Counted from the stretch's first letter, positions 53,090 to 62,702 are shown. The stretch: 64,000 nucleotides of DNA from Pseudomonadota bacterium (GCA_027624175.1 JAQBXT010000001.1:54738-118737), one strand, 5' to 3'. Notes: generated by a model from the letters alone, not told the origin. Numbers and translations: made by a program.

Positions 53090-54343
53090 TCAGGCCTCGG
53101 GCGGGCGCGCCCCCTTGTCGACGACGCGCGCGGCGCGCTCGAACGTCCAGTAGGCCCAAGCCCAGTCGATCAGCACCACCAGGCGATTGCGGAATCCGAT
53201 CAGGAAGTAGATGTGCGCAGTGAGCCAGGCGATCCAGGCGAGCCAGCCCCAGATGTGGACCCGGCCGAACATCGCAACCGCGGAGCTGCGGCCGATGGTC
53301 GCGAGCTGACCGTAGTCGCGATAGCGGAACGGGCGCGTCGGGTGGCCGGCGAGCGCGGCGACGATGTTGCGCGCCGCATGCCGGCCCATCTGCTTGGCGG
53401 CAGGGGCGACCCCGGGCACGGGCGGTTCGTGCCCGGGCAGAGTGGCGAGGTCGCCGACCGCCTGGATCTCGGGATGCCCCGGAACCGTCAGGTCGGGCTC
53501 GATGATCACGCGGCCGTCGCGCGCGAGCGGCGTGCCAAGCGTCGCGCCGATCGGGCTCGCCGCCACGCCTGCGCACCACACCACAGTCTTCGCCTCCAGC
53601 CGGTCCCCCCCGAGCTGCACGCCCTGCGCGTCGATTCCCGTGACCTTTCTTCCCAGCCATACGGTGACGCCCATGCGCTCGAGCTGCACGCGCGCCCGCT
53701 CGGAGAGATCCGGTGCGTACGGCGGCAGCACGCGGTCCATGCCTTCGACCAGGACGACGCGGGTGTTGCGCGGATCGAACCTGCGGAATTCGCCGGTCAG
53801 CGTGTGGCGCGCGATCTCGGCGAGCATGCCCGCCATTTCTACGCCGGTGGCGCCTGCGCCGATTACCACGAACGTCAGCCACGCGGCGCGCTTCACGGGA
53901 TCGGCTTCGCGCTCGGCGTGCTCGAAGGCAAGGAACACGCGCTGGCGGATCTCGAAAGCGTCCTCGAGCGTCTTCAGCCCCGGTGCGTGCGCGCGCCACT
54001 CGTCGTGGCCGAAATAGCTGTCGGTGGCGCCGGTGGCGAGGATCAGCCGGTCGTAGGGCAGCTCGTCGCCGTTCTCCAGCACGACATTGCGCCCTGCCAC
54101 CTCCACGCGCTGCGCTTCGCCGTACAGTACGGTGACGTTCTTCTGCCCTGCAAGGGCGCGCCGGATTGGCTCCGCGATGGCCGGTGCGGCCAGGCCCGCA
54201 GTCGCCACCTGATAGAGCAGGGGCTGGAACAGGTGGTGATTGGTGCGATCGACGACGGTGATCTCCACCGGGGCCTTGTGCAGCGCGCGCGCGGCGAACA
54301 GGCCGCCAAAGCCGCAGCCCAGGATGACGATGCGGGGAGTCAT
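53090..54343 (-). CDS. ndh: Type II NADH:quinone oxidoreductase
   Basis: A 417-residue two-Rossmann flavoprotein. FAD binding uses RIVILGCGFGGLFAARAL and the AVGDLAT segment; NADH binding uses VVIGAGATGVEMAGML. A C-terminal hydrophobic stretch (VHIWGWLAWIAWLTAHIYFLIGF) anchors it to the inner membrane. It passes electrons from NADH to quinone without pumping protons. It starts 20 bp from the divergent thioesterase gene. Confidence 0.88.
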   Translation of the reverse strand: MTPRIVILGCGFGGLFAARALHKAPVEITVVDRTNHHLFQPLLYQVATAGLAAPAIAEPIRRALAGQKNVTVLYGEAQRVEVAGRNVVLENGDELPYDRLILATGATDSYFGHDEWRAHAPGLKTLEDAFEIRQRVFLAFEHAEREADPVKRAAWLTFVVIGAGATGVEMAGMLAEIARHTLTGEFRRFDPRNTRVVLVEGMDRVLPPYAPDLSERARVQLERMGVTVWLGRKVTGIDAQGVQLGGDRLEAKTVVWCAGVAASPIGATLGTPLARDGRVIIEPDLTVPGHPEIQAVGDLATLPGHEPPVPGVAPAAKQMGRHAARNIVAALAGHPTRPFRYRDYGQLATIGRSSAVAMFGRVHIWGWLAWIAWLTAHIYFLIGFRNRLVVLIDWAWAYWTFERAARVVDKGARPPEA

Positions 54344-54363
54344 GCGGCTATCATAGCCGCCAC

Positions 54364-54756
54364 ATGGACACACTGAAGACGGGGCTCACCGGCAGCGCCA
54401 CGTTGGTGGTGGGTGAGGAGCATACCGCACCGCGCATCGGCAGCGGCCGCGTGCACGTACTCGCGACGCCGGTGATGATCAACCTGTTCGAGGCGGCGGC
54501 GCTCGATGCGATCGAGCGGCTGCTGCCGCCGGGCCATCAGAGCCTGGGCACCATCCTGAACGTGCGCCACATCGCTGCGACGCCGGTGGGCATGCGCATC
54601 ACGGCCCGCGCCGAGGTGGTCGGAGTGGACAGCAGGACGGTTCGTTTCCGCGTCGAGGCGCACGACGAAAAGGAGTTGATCGGCGACGGCGCGCATGAGC
54701 GCGTGGTGGTCAACGTCGCCAAATTCGATCTCAGGGTGCAGCGCAAGCTTAAATAG
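54364..54756 (+). CDS. Fluoroacetyl-CoA-thioesterase-like (FlK-type) hotdog thioesterase
   Basis: A 130-residue hotdog-fold protein. Thr35, Glu43 and His69 (VRHIAATPVG) occupy the FlK catalytic positions with the same spacing (8 and 26 residues, as I recall the Thr42/Glu50/His76 triad). FlK hydrolyses fluoroacetyl-CoA; bacterial relatives probably remove other small acyl groups from CoA. Its TAG stop lies inside the 60-bp palindrome. Confidence 0.82.
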   Translation: MDTLKTGLTGSATLVVGEEHTAPRIGSGRVHVLATPVMINLFEAAALDAIERLLPPGHQSLGTILNVRHIAATPVGMRITARAEVVGVDSRTVRFRVEAHDEKELIGDGAHERVVVNVAKFDLRVQRKLK

Positions 54757-54811
54757 GGACAGACCTCATTTTTCTCATTTGCAAATGAGAAAAATGAGGT
54801 CTGTCCCTATT
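54752..54811. repeat. Perfect 60-bp palindrome joining two convergent genes
   Basis: Two 30-bp arms with no spacer meet between 54781 and 54782. Each arm starts AATAGGGACAGACC and contains CATTTTTCTC. Both the thioesterase TAG and the first base of the NnrU stop fall inside. Each arm includes a T5 run, so a cruciform or strong transcript hairpin would terminate both genes. It is related to the 31264 repeat. Confidence 0.9.
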
Positions 54812-55485
54812 CAGTATGGTCGCTGGCCGAACAGCCAGGGGTGGGCGTAGAGCACGAGTGCGAATGCGGCCAGGCCGACGGCCGGCCGCCACCAGCCGAT
54901 TTCGCGCCACACCACCCGATTGCGGCCCTGGAAGGTCGCCAGGAACGGAAGGTTCGACGTGAGCGCGGCAAAGCGCCGCCAGTCCTCGCCCAGCGCCCTG
55001 GCCTTGCGCGCGTCCTGCAGCGTGGTGCCCGCGGCGGAGAGCAGCAGCAGGCCACCGAAGAAAATCACTGCCTGCAAGCTGCCGATGGCGAGCAGGTGCG
55101 CGCCTGCCCACAGCATGATGGCCCACATCACGGGGTGGCGCGTGATGCGGAGAATCCCGCGCGCGGGATCGTCGCGCCTGAGCGCGCCGGCCTGTCCGAG
55201 CAGCGCCGGGTTGCGCGCGAGCAGCCCGCAGGCGAGCAGGACGAAAGAAAACGGCGTCAGCACCAGCGGCAGCAGGCGCAGTCCGGGCCACAACGCCTCG
55301 AACGGCGCGCGCTCGTACGCCGCCGACATCCAGATCAGGGCGCCGAGCGAGGCGAGCGAGAACACGCCGAGATAGGCGCGTTCGCCGATGGCCTTCACCG
55401 TCAGCGCGCGCAGCGGCGTGCTCGGCATGATGTGGATGGCGAGGAACACCAGCGTGGCGAGGAGCAGATAAAGCGTCGAATCCAT
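54811..55485 (-). CDS. NnrU-family membrane protein
   Basis: A 224-residue, six-helix inner-membrane protein. It has the conserved LGVFSLASLGALIWMSAAY and the ICMT-like RITRHPVMWAIMLWAGAHL. NnrU is linked to nitrite/nitric-oxide reductase expression in denitrifiers, but paralogues are widespread in other contexts. No denitrification gene is present here. The stop touches the palindrome. Confidence 0.85.
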   Translation of the reverse strand: MDSTLYLLLATLVFLAIHIMPSTPLRALTVKAIGERAYLGVFSLASLGALIWMSAAYERAPFEALWPGLRLLPLVLTPFSFVLLACGLLARNPALLGQAGALRRDDPARGILRITRHPVMWAIMLWAGAHLLAIGSLQAVIFFGGLLLLSAAGTTLQDARKARALGEDWRRFAALTSNLPFLATFQGRNRVVWREIGWWRPAVGLAAFALVLYAHPWLFGQRPY

Positions 55486-55556
55486 CAGGTGAATTGTGTG
55501 CTCGGCTGCTAAAATTCTCGAACGATCAGCAGTTTAATGTAAATGAGGAGACGCGC

Positions 55557-56030
55557 ATGGCCAAAAACTGGGGGTGGTTGATTCAATACCTGTTGGTGAT
55601 CATGGTGGCGCTCATCCTCGGCGCCGCGATCGGGGAACTCGACCTTTTCAAGAAGACCGCGCTAGGTGCGCAGAAACTGAAACTGACAGCGGCCAGCCTG
55701 GCCCAGTTCCTGGGATACGGCAGTGCGCTGACTCTGCTCTGGTTGCTCGCGCAGCGTGCAGCGCGAGAACTGCAGTCCCAGGTCGGTTGCAAACGGCCAG
55801 TGAGTTTTTTCGTCCTGCCCCTGGCGACGCTGATCGTCGTGCCGGCCGTCCACCAGATCATGCTGCTCGTCTTCGGCGGTCTCATCGGACCCGAGCTGCG
55901 CAAGATTTACAACTGGATATTCATACTCGGCACGACGGCGGCCGCGATATGGCTGGTCGTCGCGTTGTTTCAGCATCTCGAAGCGCTGATCGAGGAGTTG
56001 CGCTCCGGCGCCAGGAGTCGCCAGCCCTGA
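55557..56030 (+). CDS. Four-helix membrane protein, 157 aa
   Basis: An inner-membrane protein with four hydrophobic helices (WLIQYLLVIMVALILGAAIG, LAQFLGYGSALTLLWLLAQ, FFVLPLATLIVVPAVHQIMLLVFGGL, WIFILGTTAAAIWLVVALF). The ATG at 55557 follows ATGAGGAGA. No family is recognised with certainty. It starts 71 bp from the divergent NnrU gene. Confidence 0.65.
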   Translation: MAKNWGWLIQYLLVIMVALILGAAIGELDLFKKTALGAQKLKLTAASLAQFLGYGSALTLLWLLAQRAARELQSQVGCKRPVSFFVLPLATLIVVPAVHQIMLLVFGGLIGPELRKIYNWIFILGTTAAAIWLVVALFQHLEALIEELRSGARSRQP

Positions 56031-56051
56031 GCGCGCAGCGGCGCCGGGGTG

Positions 56052-56768
56052 TCAGGCCAGGTCGATGATGAACAGCCTGATCAGTTCTTCGAGGACCTCG
56101 CGCGAGCCGAGGACCTGGCAGCCGATGCGGCTGGCGCGCTCGCCGTTGGGCAAGGTGACGCGAGAGACGTAGCGCACTTCGAGGTCGACGAAAAACGGTT
56201 CGCACTGGGGATGGCGAATGCGCGCCCGCTCCAGCCGCGTGCCGGAACAAAGCGGAATCGTGGGATCGGACACCAGCGTGCCGATGCCGTCGAGGCTGAC
56301 GTCGACCACCTGGGCTGCGAAGGACTGCAGGTTCATGCGCAGGTCGCAGTCCACGGGGGCCTGCGCCGGCACCTGGATGCGGGCCTGGGCGCGGCGCTGC
56401 TGCATGCCGAGCATCGCCGTCGGCAATCCGCATTGGATGCAAGGCTGGCCCGAATGCGCGGCCTGCTGCGGTTTGTCGGTGGTGAATGCGAACTGCGCGC
56501 CGCGGTGGTTGCAACGCAGCGTTAGCGTACGCGCCGCCAGCACCGCCGAGTTGGCGGACTTGTTGGTCGAGTAGGCGAGCCGCAGGTAGCCCCTCACCGG
56601 TTCGACGTAGAGCAGATTGGAAAGAAATAGCACCTGCGTCGGCAGATTCGCGGTGACGGCATCGCCATCCCGAACCATCGAGTCCAGGAGCCGGCCGATT
56701 TCGATTCCCGAGCGAACGAGGAGCTGGCCGGTGGTGGCCAGCCGCGAAGTGATGTCAGGCGAGTTCAA
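56052..56768 (-). CDS. YcgR-like PilZ-domain c-di-GMP-binding protein
   Basis: A 238-residue protein. The C-terminal PilZ domain has the binding motifs RRAQAR (RxxxR) at about residue 125 and VDVSLDGIG (DxSxxG) after it. The N-terminal 110 residues fit a YcgR-type beta domain (AVTANLPTQVLFLSNLLYVEPVRGY). YcgR brakes flagella when c-di-GMP is high; other relatives act in other outputs. It starts with TTG. The 149 bp after its start hold no gene. Confidence 0.78.
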   Translation of the reverse strand: MNSPDITSRLATTGQLLVRSGIEIGRLLDSMVRDGDAVTANLPTQVLFLSNLLYVEPVRGYLRLAYSTNKSANSAVLAARTLTLRCNHRGAQFAFTTDKPQQAAHSGQPCIQCGLPTAMLGMQQRRAQARIQVPAQAPVDCDLRMNLQSFAAQVVDVSLDGIGTLVSDPTIPLCSGTRLERARIRHPQCEPFFVDLEVRYVSRVTLPNGERASRIGCQVLGSREVLEELIRLFIIDLA

Positions 56769-56917
56769 GCAGCGCCCACAATGCCAGATCGCGCGCCGGG
56801 CTCAAGGACAAACTGCGCAGTATCGTGGCTCAGCGGGACAGCTTCGTGACTATTCTTGCAGCGCCCTGCGCGAGCCCCGGGACAGCGCTGCGGATTCGTC
56901 GCCCGCGCCCGACGCGC

Positions 56918-57475
56918 TCAGTGCCTCAGCGCGAACCAGGCCGCGGTGACGGCAAGCGAGAGGAGCGTGACCGGCACGCCGGTGCGGGCATGGCGCCGCC
57001 AGTCGATCGAAATGCCCTGACGCGCTGCGGCGCTCACCACGATGATGTTGGCGATCGAGCCCACGATCAACAGGTTGCCGGCCAGCGTGCTCACCAGTGC
57101 CAGCATCGGCCCGGCGTAGGGCTCGGTGGCCGCGGGCAGCAGGAGCATCACCGCCGGCACATTCGACACGATGTTGGCGAGCAGGAGCGTGACGAAGAAA
57201 AACGGCGCCGGCTCGGACAGGGGCATACCGGCGGCGGCGAGTTCCTGCATGGCCCGCTGCGTGAACCCGGTCTGCGCCAGCGCATGGTTGACCACGAACA
57301 GGCCGATGAACAGGAGCAGCAGGCTCCAGTCGACGAGGCCGAGCATCTTGTGCGATTGCAGCTTGCGGCTGGTGAGCAGCAGCGCGATGCCGGTGCGGTC
57401 AAGCTGCAGGAACGGCAGGCCACCGAGGATCATGCCCAGGTACACCACCGCGAACACGACGAGGACGGTGGTCAC
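56918..57475 (-). pseudogene. Anion permease (ArsB/NhaD/SLC13-like) with internal deletion
   Basis: The frame starts like an SLC13/ArsB-type carrier (TTVLVVFAVVYLGMILGGLP, LDRTGIALL), then jumps at about 57374-57382 straight to C-terminal sequence (LTSRKLQSHKMLGLVDWSLL to the end). The reading frame stays open, giving 185 aa where full carriers have about 400. The missing middle would hold several helices and part of the substrate site, so transport is unlikely. Junction codons are repeated CTG, compatible with deletion between short repeats. Confidence 0.72.
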
Positions 57476-57485
57476 GACGCGCCGC

Positions 57486-59981
57486 TCAGCACAGGGACTT
57501 GGTGACGATCTCGGCGACGTCGCGGGACAATCCCTGCGCGTCGCGAATGCGTTCCAGCTGCCGGCGCGCCTGCGCCTGGCGCGCCGCGTCGAACTTCCTC
57601 CAGCGGTCGAAGCCGCGCGCCATGCGCGCCGCGACCTGGGGATTGAGCGTGTCCAGTTCCAGGACACGCTCGGCGAGGAACTCGTAGCCGGAGCCGTCGG
57701 CGGCGTGGAAGCGCACGTGGTTGGCGCTGAAGCCGCGCACCAGCGCGTATACCTTGTTCGGCACCTTGAGGTCGAACGCCGGGTGCTGGAGCAACTGCCG
57801 CACGCGCGCCAGCGTGCCGGGCAGGCGCGAGGTGGCCTGCACCGCCAGCCACTTGTCCACCACCAGCGGTTCGTCCTTCCATTGGTCATGGAACGACTGC
57901 AGCGCGGGCTCGCGCTCCCGGCAGTCGGCGTTGGCGAGGCAGGCCAGCGCGGCCATGGCATCGGTCATGTTGTCGGCGCGTCGGAACTGTTCGTCGGCGA
58001 GGGCGGACAGGCCAAGTTCGGTGAGGTAGCCCAGGCAAAGGTTCTTCAGTGCGCGCTTGCCCGAGGACGCCGGGTCAGGAGCGTAGGGCGCATCCGAATG
58101 CAGGCCTCGATAGGCGGCGGCGAGTTCGGGCTGCAGAGCCCTGGCGATGTGCCGGCGCAGATTAATTCTCGCCTCATGCAGGGCATCCGGGTCCACCACC
58201 GCGCACTGCTCGGCGAGGAAGGTCTCCGAGGGCAGCGTCAGCGCCTCGGCGACGAAGGCGTGGTCCGGTTCCGCGAGCACGTGCCGCGCCGCCTCGAGGT
58301 AGGCCTGCGACGGGACGCCTTGGCGCTGCAACATGATCTCGACGGCGAGCCGCTGCCCGGCTTCCCAGCGATTGAAGGCATCATCGTCGTGCGCCAGCAG
58401 GTGCACGAGTTCGGCCTCGCTGTAGGGATAGTTCAGGATCACCGGCGCGGAAAAACCGCGCAGCAGCGAAGGCACGGGCTTCGCGTCCACCTTGAACGAG
58501 AAACTCTCCTGCGTCTTGGTCAGCGCCAGCACCCGCTCGTGCGGCCCGATCTTCACCGCCAGCGGGATGTGGAACGGCGGGTGCATCGACTGCTTGACTG
58601 TCAGCGTATAGATGCCGTCGGCGAAGCTTGCCGAGCAATCCAGCACCGGCGTGCCGGCGACGTCGTACCAGCGCCTGAACTGCGTGAGATCGACGCCCGA
58701 GGCGTCCTGCATCGCCTGCACGAAGTCGTCGCAGGTCACGGCCTGCCCGTCGTGGCGCTGGAAGTACAGGCGCATGCCGGCCTGGAATTTTGCCTCGCCG
58801 AGCAGCGTGTGCTGCATGCGCACCACCTCGGCGCCTTTTTCATACACCGTCATGGTGTAGAAGTTGCGGATTTCCATGTAGGACTGCGGCCGTACCGGGT
58901 GCGCCATCGGACCCGCGTCTTCGGCGAACTGGCCGGCGCGCAGCATGCGTACGCCCTGGATGCGCTCCACAGCGCGCGAATAGAGGTCGGCGGTGTATTC
59001 CTGGTCGCGGAACACCGTCAGGCCTTCCTTCAGCGACAGCTGGAACCAGTCGCGGCAGGTGACGCGGTCGCCGGTCCAGTTGTGGAAGTACTCGTGCGCC
59101 ACCACCGAGTCGATGGCCAGGTAGTCGGCGTCGGTGGCGGTGTCGGGCCGCGCCAGCACGTATTTGGTGTTGAAGATGTTGAGACCCTTGTTTTCCATGG
59201 CGCCGGAATTGAAATCGCCCACCGCCACGATCTTGTACTGCTCGAGGTCGAGCTCCAGGCCGAAGCGCTCTTCGTCCCACTGCATGGCGCGCTTCAGGCA
59301 GTCCATGGCCCATTCGGCCTGGTCGAGCTTGCCGGGCTCGACGTAGACCGAGAGCTGCGCCTTCCTGCCGGAGCGCGTCCTGAACTCGCCCTGCAATTCC
59401 TCGAGGTTTGCCGCCACCAGCGCGAACAGGTACGAGGGCTTGGGAAACGGGTCGTCGAATTTCGCCCAGTGCCGGCCGCCGGATTCCCCGCCGGCGCCGG
59501 CCAGGTTGCCGTTGGACAGCAGCACCGGGTACTTTGCCTTGTCGGCGCGTACGGTGACGAGGAAGCGCGCCATGTTGTCGGGGCGGTCCACGAACCAGGT
59601 GATGCGCCGGAAACCCTCCGCCTCGCACTGCGTGACATAGCCATGCCTGGTGGCGTACAGGCCCTCGAGCTTGGTGTTCTTCTGCGGCACGATGCGCGTC
59701 AGCGTCTCCAGGACGAACGCGTCGGGCACATCGTGCACGGTGAGCTTGTCGGCGGCGACGTCGTGGCGCGGCGCCTTGCCGTCCAGTTTCACGAATACGA
59801 GCTCGAGCTCGTCGCCATCCAGCACCAGTGGTCCGTCGCCCGCATTGCGTTTGACGTTCAGCTTCGCGCGCACCAGGGCGTGGTCGTCACGGATATCCAC
59901 GTCGAGCTCGACGTCCGAGATCAGGAACGCGGGCGGGGTGTAATCCTTGAGGTGGATGGTATTCGGCGTGGGTTCGCGCAT
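57486..59981 (-). CDS. pepN: Aminopeptidase N
   Basis: An 831-residue M1 zinc aminopeptidase. GAMEN is at 260-264 and zinc binding at HEYFH (296-300) with Glu319. The C-terminal superhelix ends IVTKSLC. It removes N-terminal residues from peptides in the cytosol. The E. coli enzyme has 870 residues; this one lacks about 40, mainly near residues 450-480 (YTLTVKQSMHPPFHIPLAVKIG), with the frame intact. It starts 39 bp from the divergent CaiB-like gene. Confidence 0.92.
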   Translation of the reverse strand: MREPTPNTIHLKDYTPPAFLISDVELDVDIRDDHALVRAKLNVKRNAGDGPLVLDGDELELVFVKLDGKAPRHDVAADKLTVHDVPDAFVLETLTRIVPQKNTKLEGLYATRHGYVTQCEAEGFRRITWFVDRPDNMARFLVTVRADKAKYPVLLSNGNLAGAGGESGGRHWAKFDDPFPKPSYLFALVAANLEELQGEFRTRSGRKAQLSVYVEPGKLDQAEWAMDCLKRAMQWDEERFGLELDLEQYKIVAVGDFNSGAMENKGLNIFNTKYVLARPDTATDADYLAIDSVVAHEYFHNWTGDRVTCRDWFQLSLKEGLTVFRDQEYTADLYSRAVERIQGVRMLRAGQFAEDAGPMAHPVRPQSYMEIRNFYTMTVYEKGAEVVRMQHTLLGEAKFQAGMRLYFQRHDGQAVTCDDFVQAMQDASGVDLTQFRRWYDVAGTPVLDCSASFADGIYTLTVKQSMHPPFHIPLAVKIGPHERVLALTKTQESFSFKVDAKPVPSLLRGFSAPVILNYPYSEAELVHLLAHDDDAFNRWEAGQRLAVEIMLQRQGVPSQAYLEAARHVLAEPDHAFVAEALTLPSETFLAEQCAVVDPDALHEARINLRRHIARALQPELAAAYRGLHSDAPYAPDPASSGKRALKNLCLGYLTELGLSALADEQFRRADNMTDAMAALACLANADCREREPALQSFHDQWKDEPLVVDKWLAVQATSRLPGTLARVRQLLQHPAFDLKVPNKVYALVRGFSANHVRFHAADGSGYEFLAERVLELDTLNPQVAARMARGFDRWRKFDAARQAQARRQLERIRDAQGLSRDVAEIVTKSLC

Positions 59982-60020
59982 CGCCGCGCAAGTTTAACCG
60001 ACCGCGTGCTACCGTAAGGC

Positions 60021-61384
60021 ATGCCGCAGGCCGTGCTGCGCGAACTCCTGGCGCTTACACGACTGCAGGGCACGGCGGATTTTTCCGGCGCCGATCCGGT
60101 GTTGCGCACGCCTTACCGAGTCGGCACCGCGGGTGCCGCCGCGCTCGCCGCCGTCGGCATCGCCGCGTCCAAACTCTGGACGCTGCGTACCGGGCGGCGC
60201 CAAAAGGTCGCCGTCGATCTGCGCGCTGCGGCCGCGTCGTTGCGCAGCGGCGCCTACCTCAGGATCGACGGCAAGGCGCCGCCCCCGATCTGGGATCCGA
60301 TGAGCGGGTTTTATCCGGTGCGCGACGGGCGCTGGATCAGCATCCATTGCAACTTTGCCAACCATCGCCGCGCGGCAATGAAGGTGCTGGGCGTGACCGA
60401 GAATCGGGACGCCGCCGAAGCGGCGACCCGGGCCTGGGCCGGCCTCGAGTAGGAGGACGCGGTCCATGCCGCGGGCGGCTGCGCCGGACTGGCGCGCAGC
60501 GCGCAGGAATGGGCGGCGCATCCTCATTGTGCTGCGGTGGCGACACAGCCCTTGCTGGAAATCGTAAGAATTGGCGACGCGCCGGCGCAGCCCCTGCCTG
60601 CGGGAGAACGCCCACTCTCGGGCATCCGGGTTCTCGACCTGACACGCGTGCTCGCCGGGCCCACTTGCGCACGCACCCTGGCCGAGCACGGCGCGGAGGT
60701 ACTCAAGATCACTGCGGCGCATTTGCCCGACTCGGGTGCCATCGAACTGGACACCGGCATCGGCAAGCTCGCGGCGCACCTGGATCTCAGAACGGCGCAA
60801 GGTGTGGAAATCCTGCGCAGCCTGTTGCGCGGTGCCGATGTTTTTACCCAGTCCTACCGCCCCGGCGCGCTTGCCGCACGCGGCTTCTCGCCGAAGGAGG
60901 CGGCGCAGCTGCGTCCGGGGATCGTCTATGTATCGCTGAATGCCTGGGGGCAGACCGGGCCGTGGAAAGACCGCCGCGGTTTCGATAGCATCGTGCAGAC
61001 GGTGAGCGGCATGGCCCAGGCGTCGGGGGACGGGGTCAAGCCGAAGCTGCTGCCCGTATCCGCCATCGATTACGTCAGCGGCTGCCTGATGGCCTACGGC
61101 GCGATGGTGGCGCTCGCGCGGCGCGCGCGTGAAGGCGGCAGCTGGCTGGTGCGCGTGGCGCTCGCACGCACCGGCAAATGGATCGTGGACCGCGGCACAG
61201 TGGACGACAGCGCCGCGCCTGCGGATTTGCCGCCGGAGGAACTGGCGCAACTGTGCATGCAAACGCAGTCGCCCGCGGGCGTCGTCGGCCATCTCAAGCC
61301 GGTGGTGCAGATGTCCGCGACGCCCCCCCCTGCTGGGCGCGGCCGCCGGTGCCGCTTGGGCACCACCGGCCGGAGTGGCCCTAG
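60021..61384 (+). pseudogene. CaiB/BaiF-family CoA-transferase, interrupted
   Basis: A class III CoA-transferase sequence. The N-terminal part (PVLRTPYRVGTAGAAALAAV, WDPMSGFYPVRDGRW) stops at TAG 60450-60452, but the same frame resumes directly (EDAVHAAGGCAGLARSAQEW). It continues through IRVLDLTRVLAGPTCARTLA, FTQSYRPGAL and YVSLNAWGQTGPWKDRRGFD. Near the end a run of eight C (61323-61330) breaks the frame; the other frame gives [16 protein letters not shown] and a stop at 61384. These enzymes move CoA between carboxylic acids. Two independent lesions favour a pseudogene, though sequence errors are possible. Confidence 0.78.
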
Positions 61385-62625
61385 GCTGCGCGGCGCTGTG
61401 CGCCGAAATTGCGGCGCTTCCCCTGACCTTGGCGCTGCTGCGGCCGGTAGGGCCGCTGCAGTTCCGGCTGCGGGCGCGGCGAATGCTGGCCCGGCTCAAA
61501 GCCCGCAATCACCTTCAGCTCGACGCTGCGCTTCATCAGCCGCTCGATGGCGGTGAGCAACGGACGGTCCTCGTGGCTCACCAGCGAAACGGCGGCGCCC
61601 GAGGAACCCGCGCGGCCGGTGCGGCCGATACGGTGCACGTAGTCTTCCGCCACGTGTGGCAGGTCGTAGTTCACGACGTGCGGCAGAGACTCGATGTCGA
61701 GGCCGCGCGCGGCGATGTCAGTGGCCACCAGGACGCGCAGTTCCTGGTCCTTGAAGCGCTTGAGGGCCCGCGTACGCGCGCCCTGGCTCTTGTTGCCGTG
61801 GATGGCGTCGGCTTCGATGCCGTCGCGCTCGAGCTGCTCGGCAAGGCGATTCGCGCCGTGCTTGGTGCGCGTGAAGACCAGCACCTGCTGCCAGTCGTTC
61901 GACTTGACCAGGTGTGAAAGCAGTGCGCGCTTGCGGTCGTGCGCCACCGGGTGCGCGATCTGGTCGATGAGTTCGACCGGCGTATTGCGGCGCGCGACTT
62001 CGACGGTGACCGGATCGTGCATGAAGGTGGCCGCCAGCGTGCGCACCTCATCGGGAAAGGTGGCAGAGAACAGCAGGTTCTGGCGCTTGGTAGGCAGGAG
62101 CTTGAGGATGCGCCGGATGTCGGGGATGAAGCCCATGTCGAGCATGCGGTCGCCTTCGTCCAGCACCAGGATCTCCACGAAGCGCAGGTCCACGGTGCGC
62201 TGCTGCACGTGGTCGAGCAAGCGCCCGGGCGTGGCGACGACGATGTCGACGCCGCGCTTGAGTTCCGCGATCTGCGGATGGATGCCGACGCCGCCAAAGA
62301 CGCAGGTGGCGCGCAGGTTGAGATGCTTGCCGTAAGTGCGGATGCTTTCATGCACCTGCGCGGCGAGTTCGCGCGTCGGTGTCAGCACCAGCGTGCGCAC
62401 GCGGCGCGGATGCTGCGGACCGGCGGCATTGAGCCGCTGCAACAGCGGCAGCGTGAAGCCGGCGGTCTTGCCGGTTCCGGTCTGCGCGGCGCCGAGCAAG
62501 TCGCGCCCGGCGAGCACCACAGGGATGGCTTGCGCCTGGATCGGGGTGGGAATGGTGTAACCCTGCTCGGCGACAGCACGGAGCAGCTCGGCCTGAAGGC
62601 CGAGAGTTGCGAACGACGGTGTGAT
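61381..62625 (-). CDS. rhlE: DEAD-box RNA helicase RhlE, apparent ATC start
   Basis: A 414-residue helicase. The Q motif ([14 protein letters not shown]), motif [12 protein letters not shown], Ia [18 protein letters not shown] (DEGD, not DEAD), III SATF and [12 protein letters not shown] are visible, then a basic tail. It unwinds structured RNA in ribosome or mRNA metabolism. The Q motif lies upstream of any ATG, GTG or TTG; the only codon with a good ribosome site (AGGAG, 6-nt spacer) is ATC at 62625, giving [10 protein letters not shown], where relatives start with Met. Either a rare ATC start or a changed base. Confidence 0.85.
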   Translation of the reverse strand: MTPSFATLGLQAELLRAVAEQGYTIPTPIQAQAIPVVLAGRDLLGAAQTGTGKTAGFTLPLLQRLNAAGPQHPRRVRTLVLTPTRELAAQVHESIRTYGKHLNLRATCVFGGVGIHPQIAELKRGVDIVVATPGRLLDHVQQRTVDLRFVEILVLDEGDRMLDMGFIPDIRRILKLLPTKRQNLLFSATFPDEVRTLAATFMHDPVTVEVARRNTPVELIDQIAHPVAHDRKRALLSHLVKSNDWQQVLVFTRTKHGANRLAEQLERDGIEADAIHGNKSQGARTRALKRFKDQELRVLVATDIAARGLDIESLPHVVNYDLPHVAEDYVHRIGRTGRAGSSGAAVSLVSHEDRPLLTAIERLMKRSVELKVIAGFEPGQHSPRPQPELQRPYRPQQRQGQGKRRNFGAQRRAA

Positions 62626-62702
62626 GACTTTCTCCTGAGCTCGGCCTGGGAAGATCGACTTCCGACCGGTTCAGGCTGATGCGATTCTAGGCGGGTGAAT
62701 CG

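Noticed and set aside
54752..54811. An ordinary intrinsic terminator
   Set aside because: A spacer-free 60-bp perfect palindrome with a relative elsewhere is more than a terminator, so it is reported as a repeat, although it may terminate transcription.
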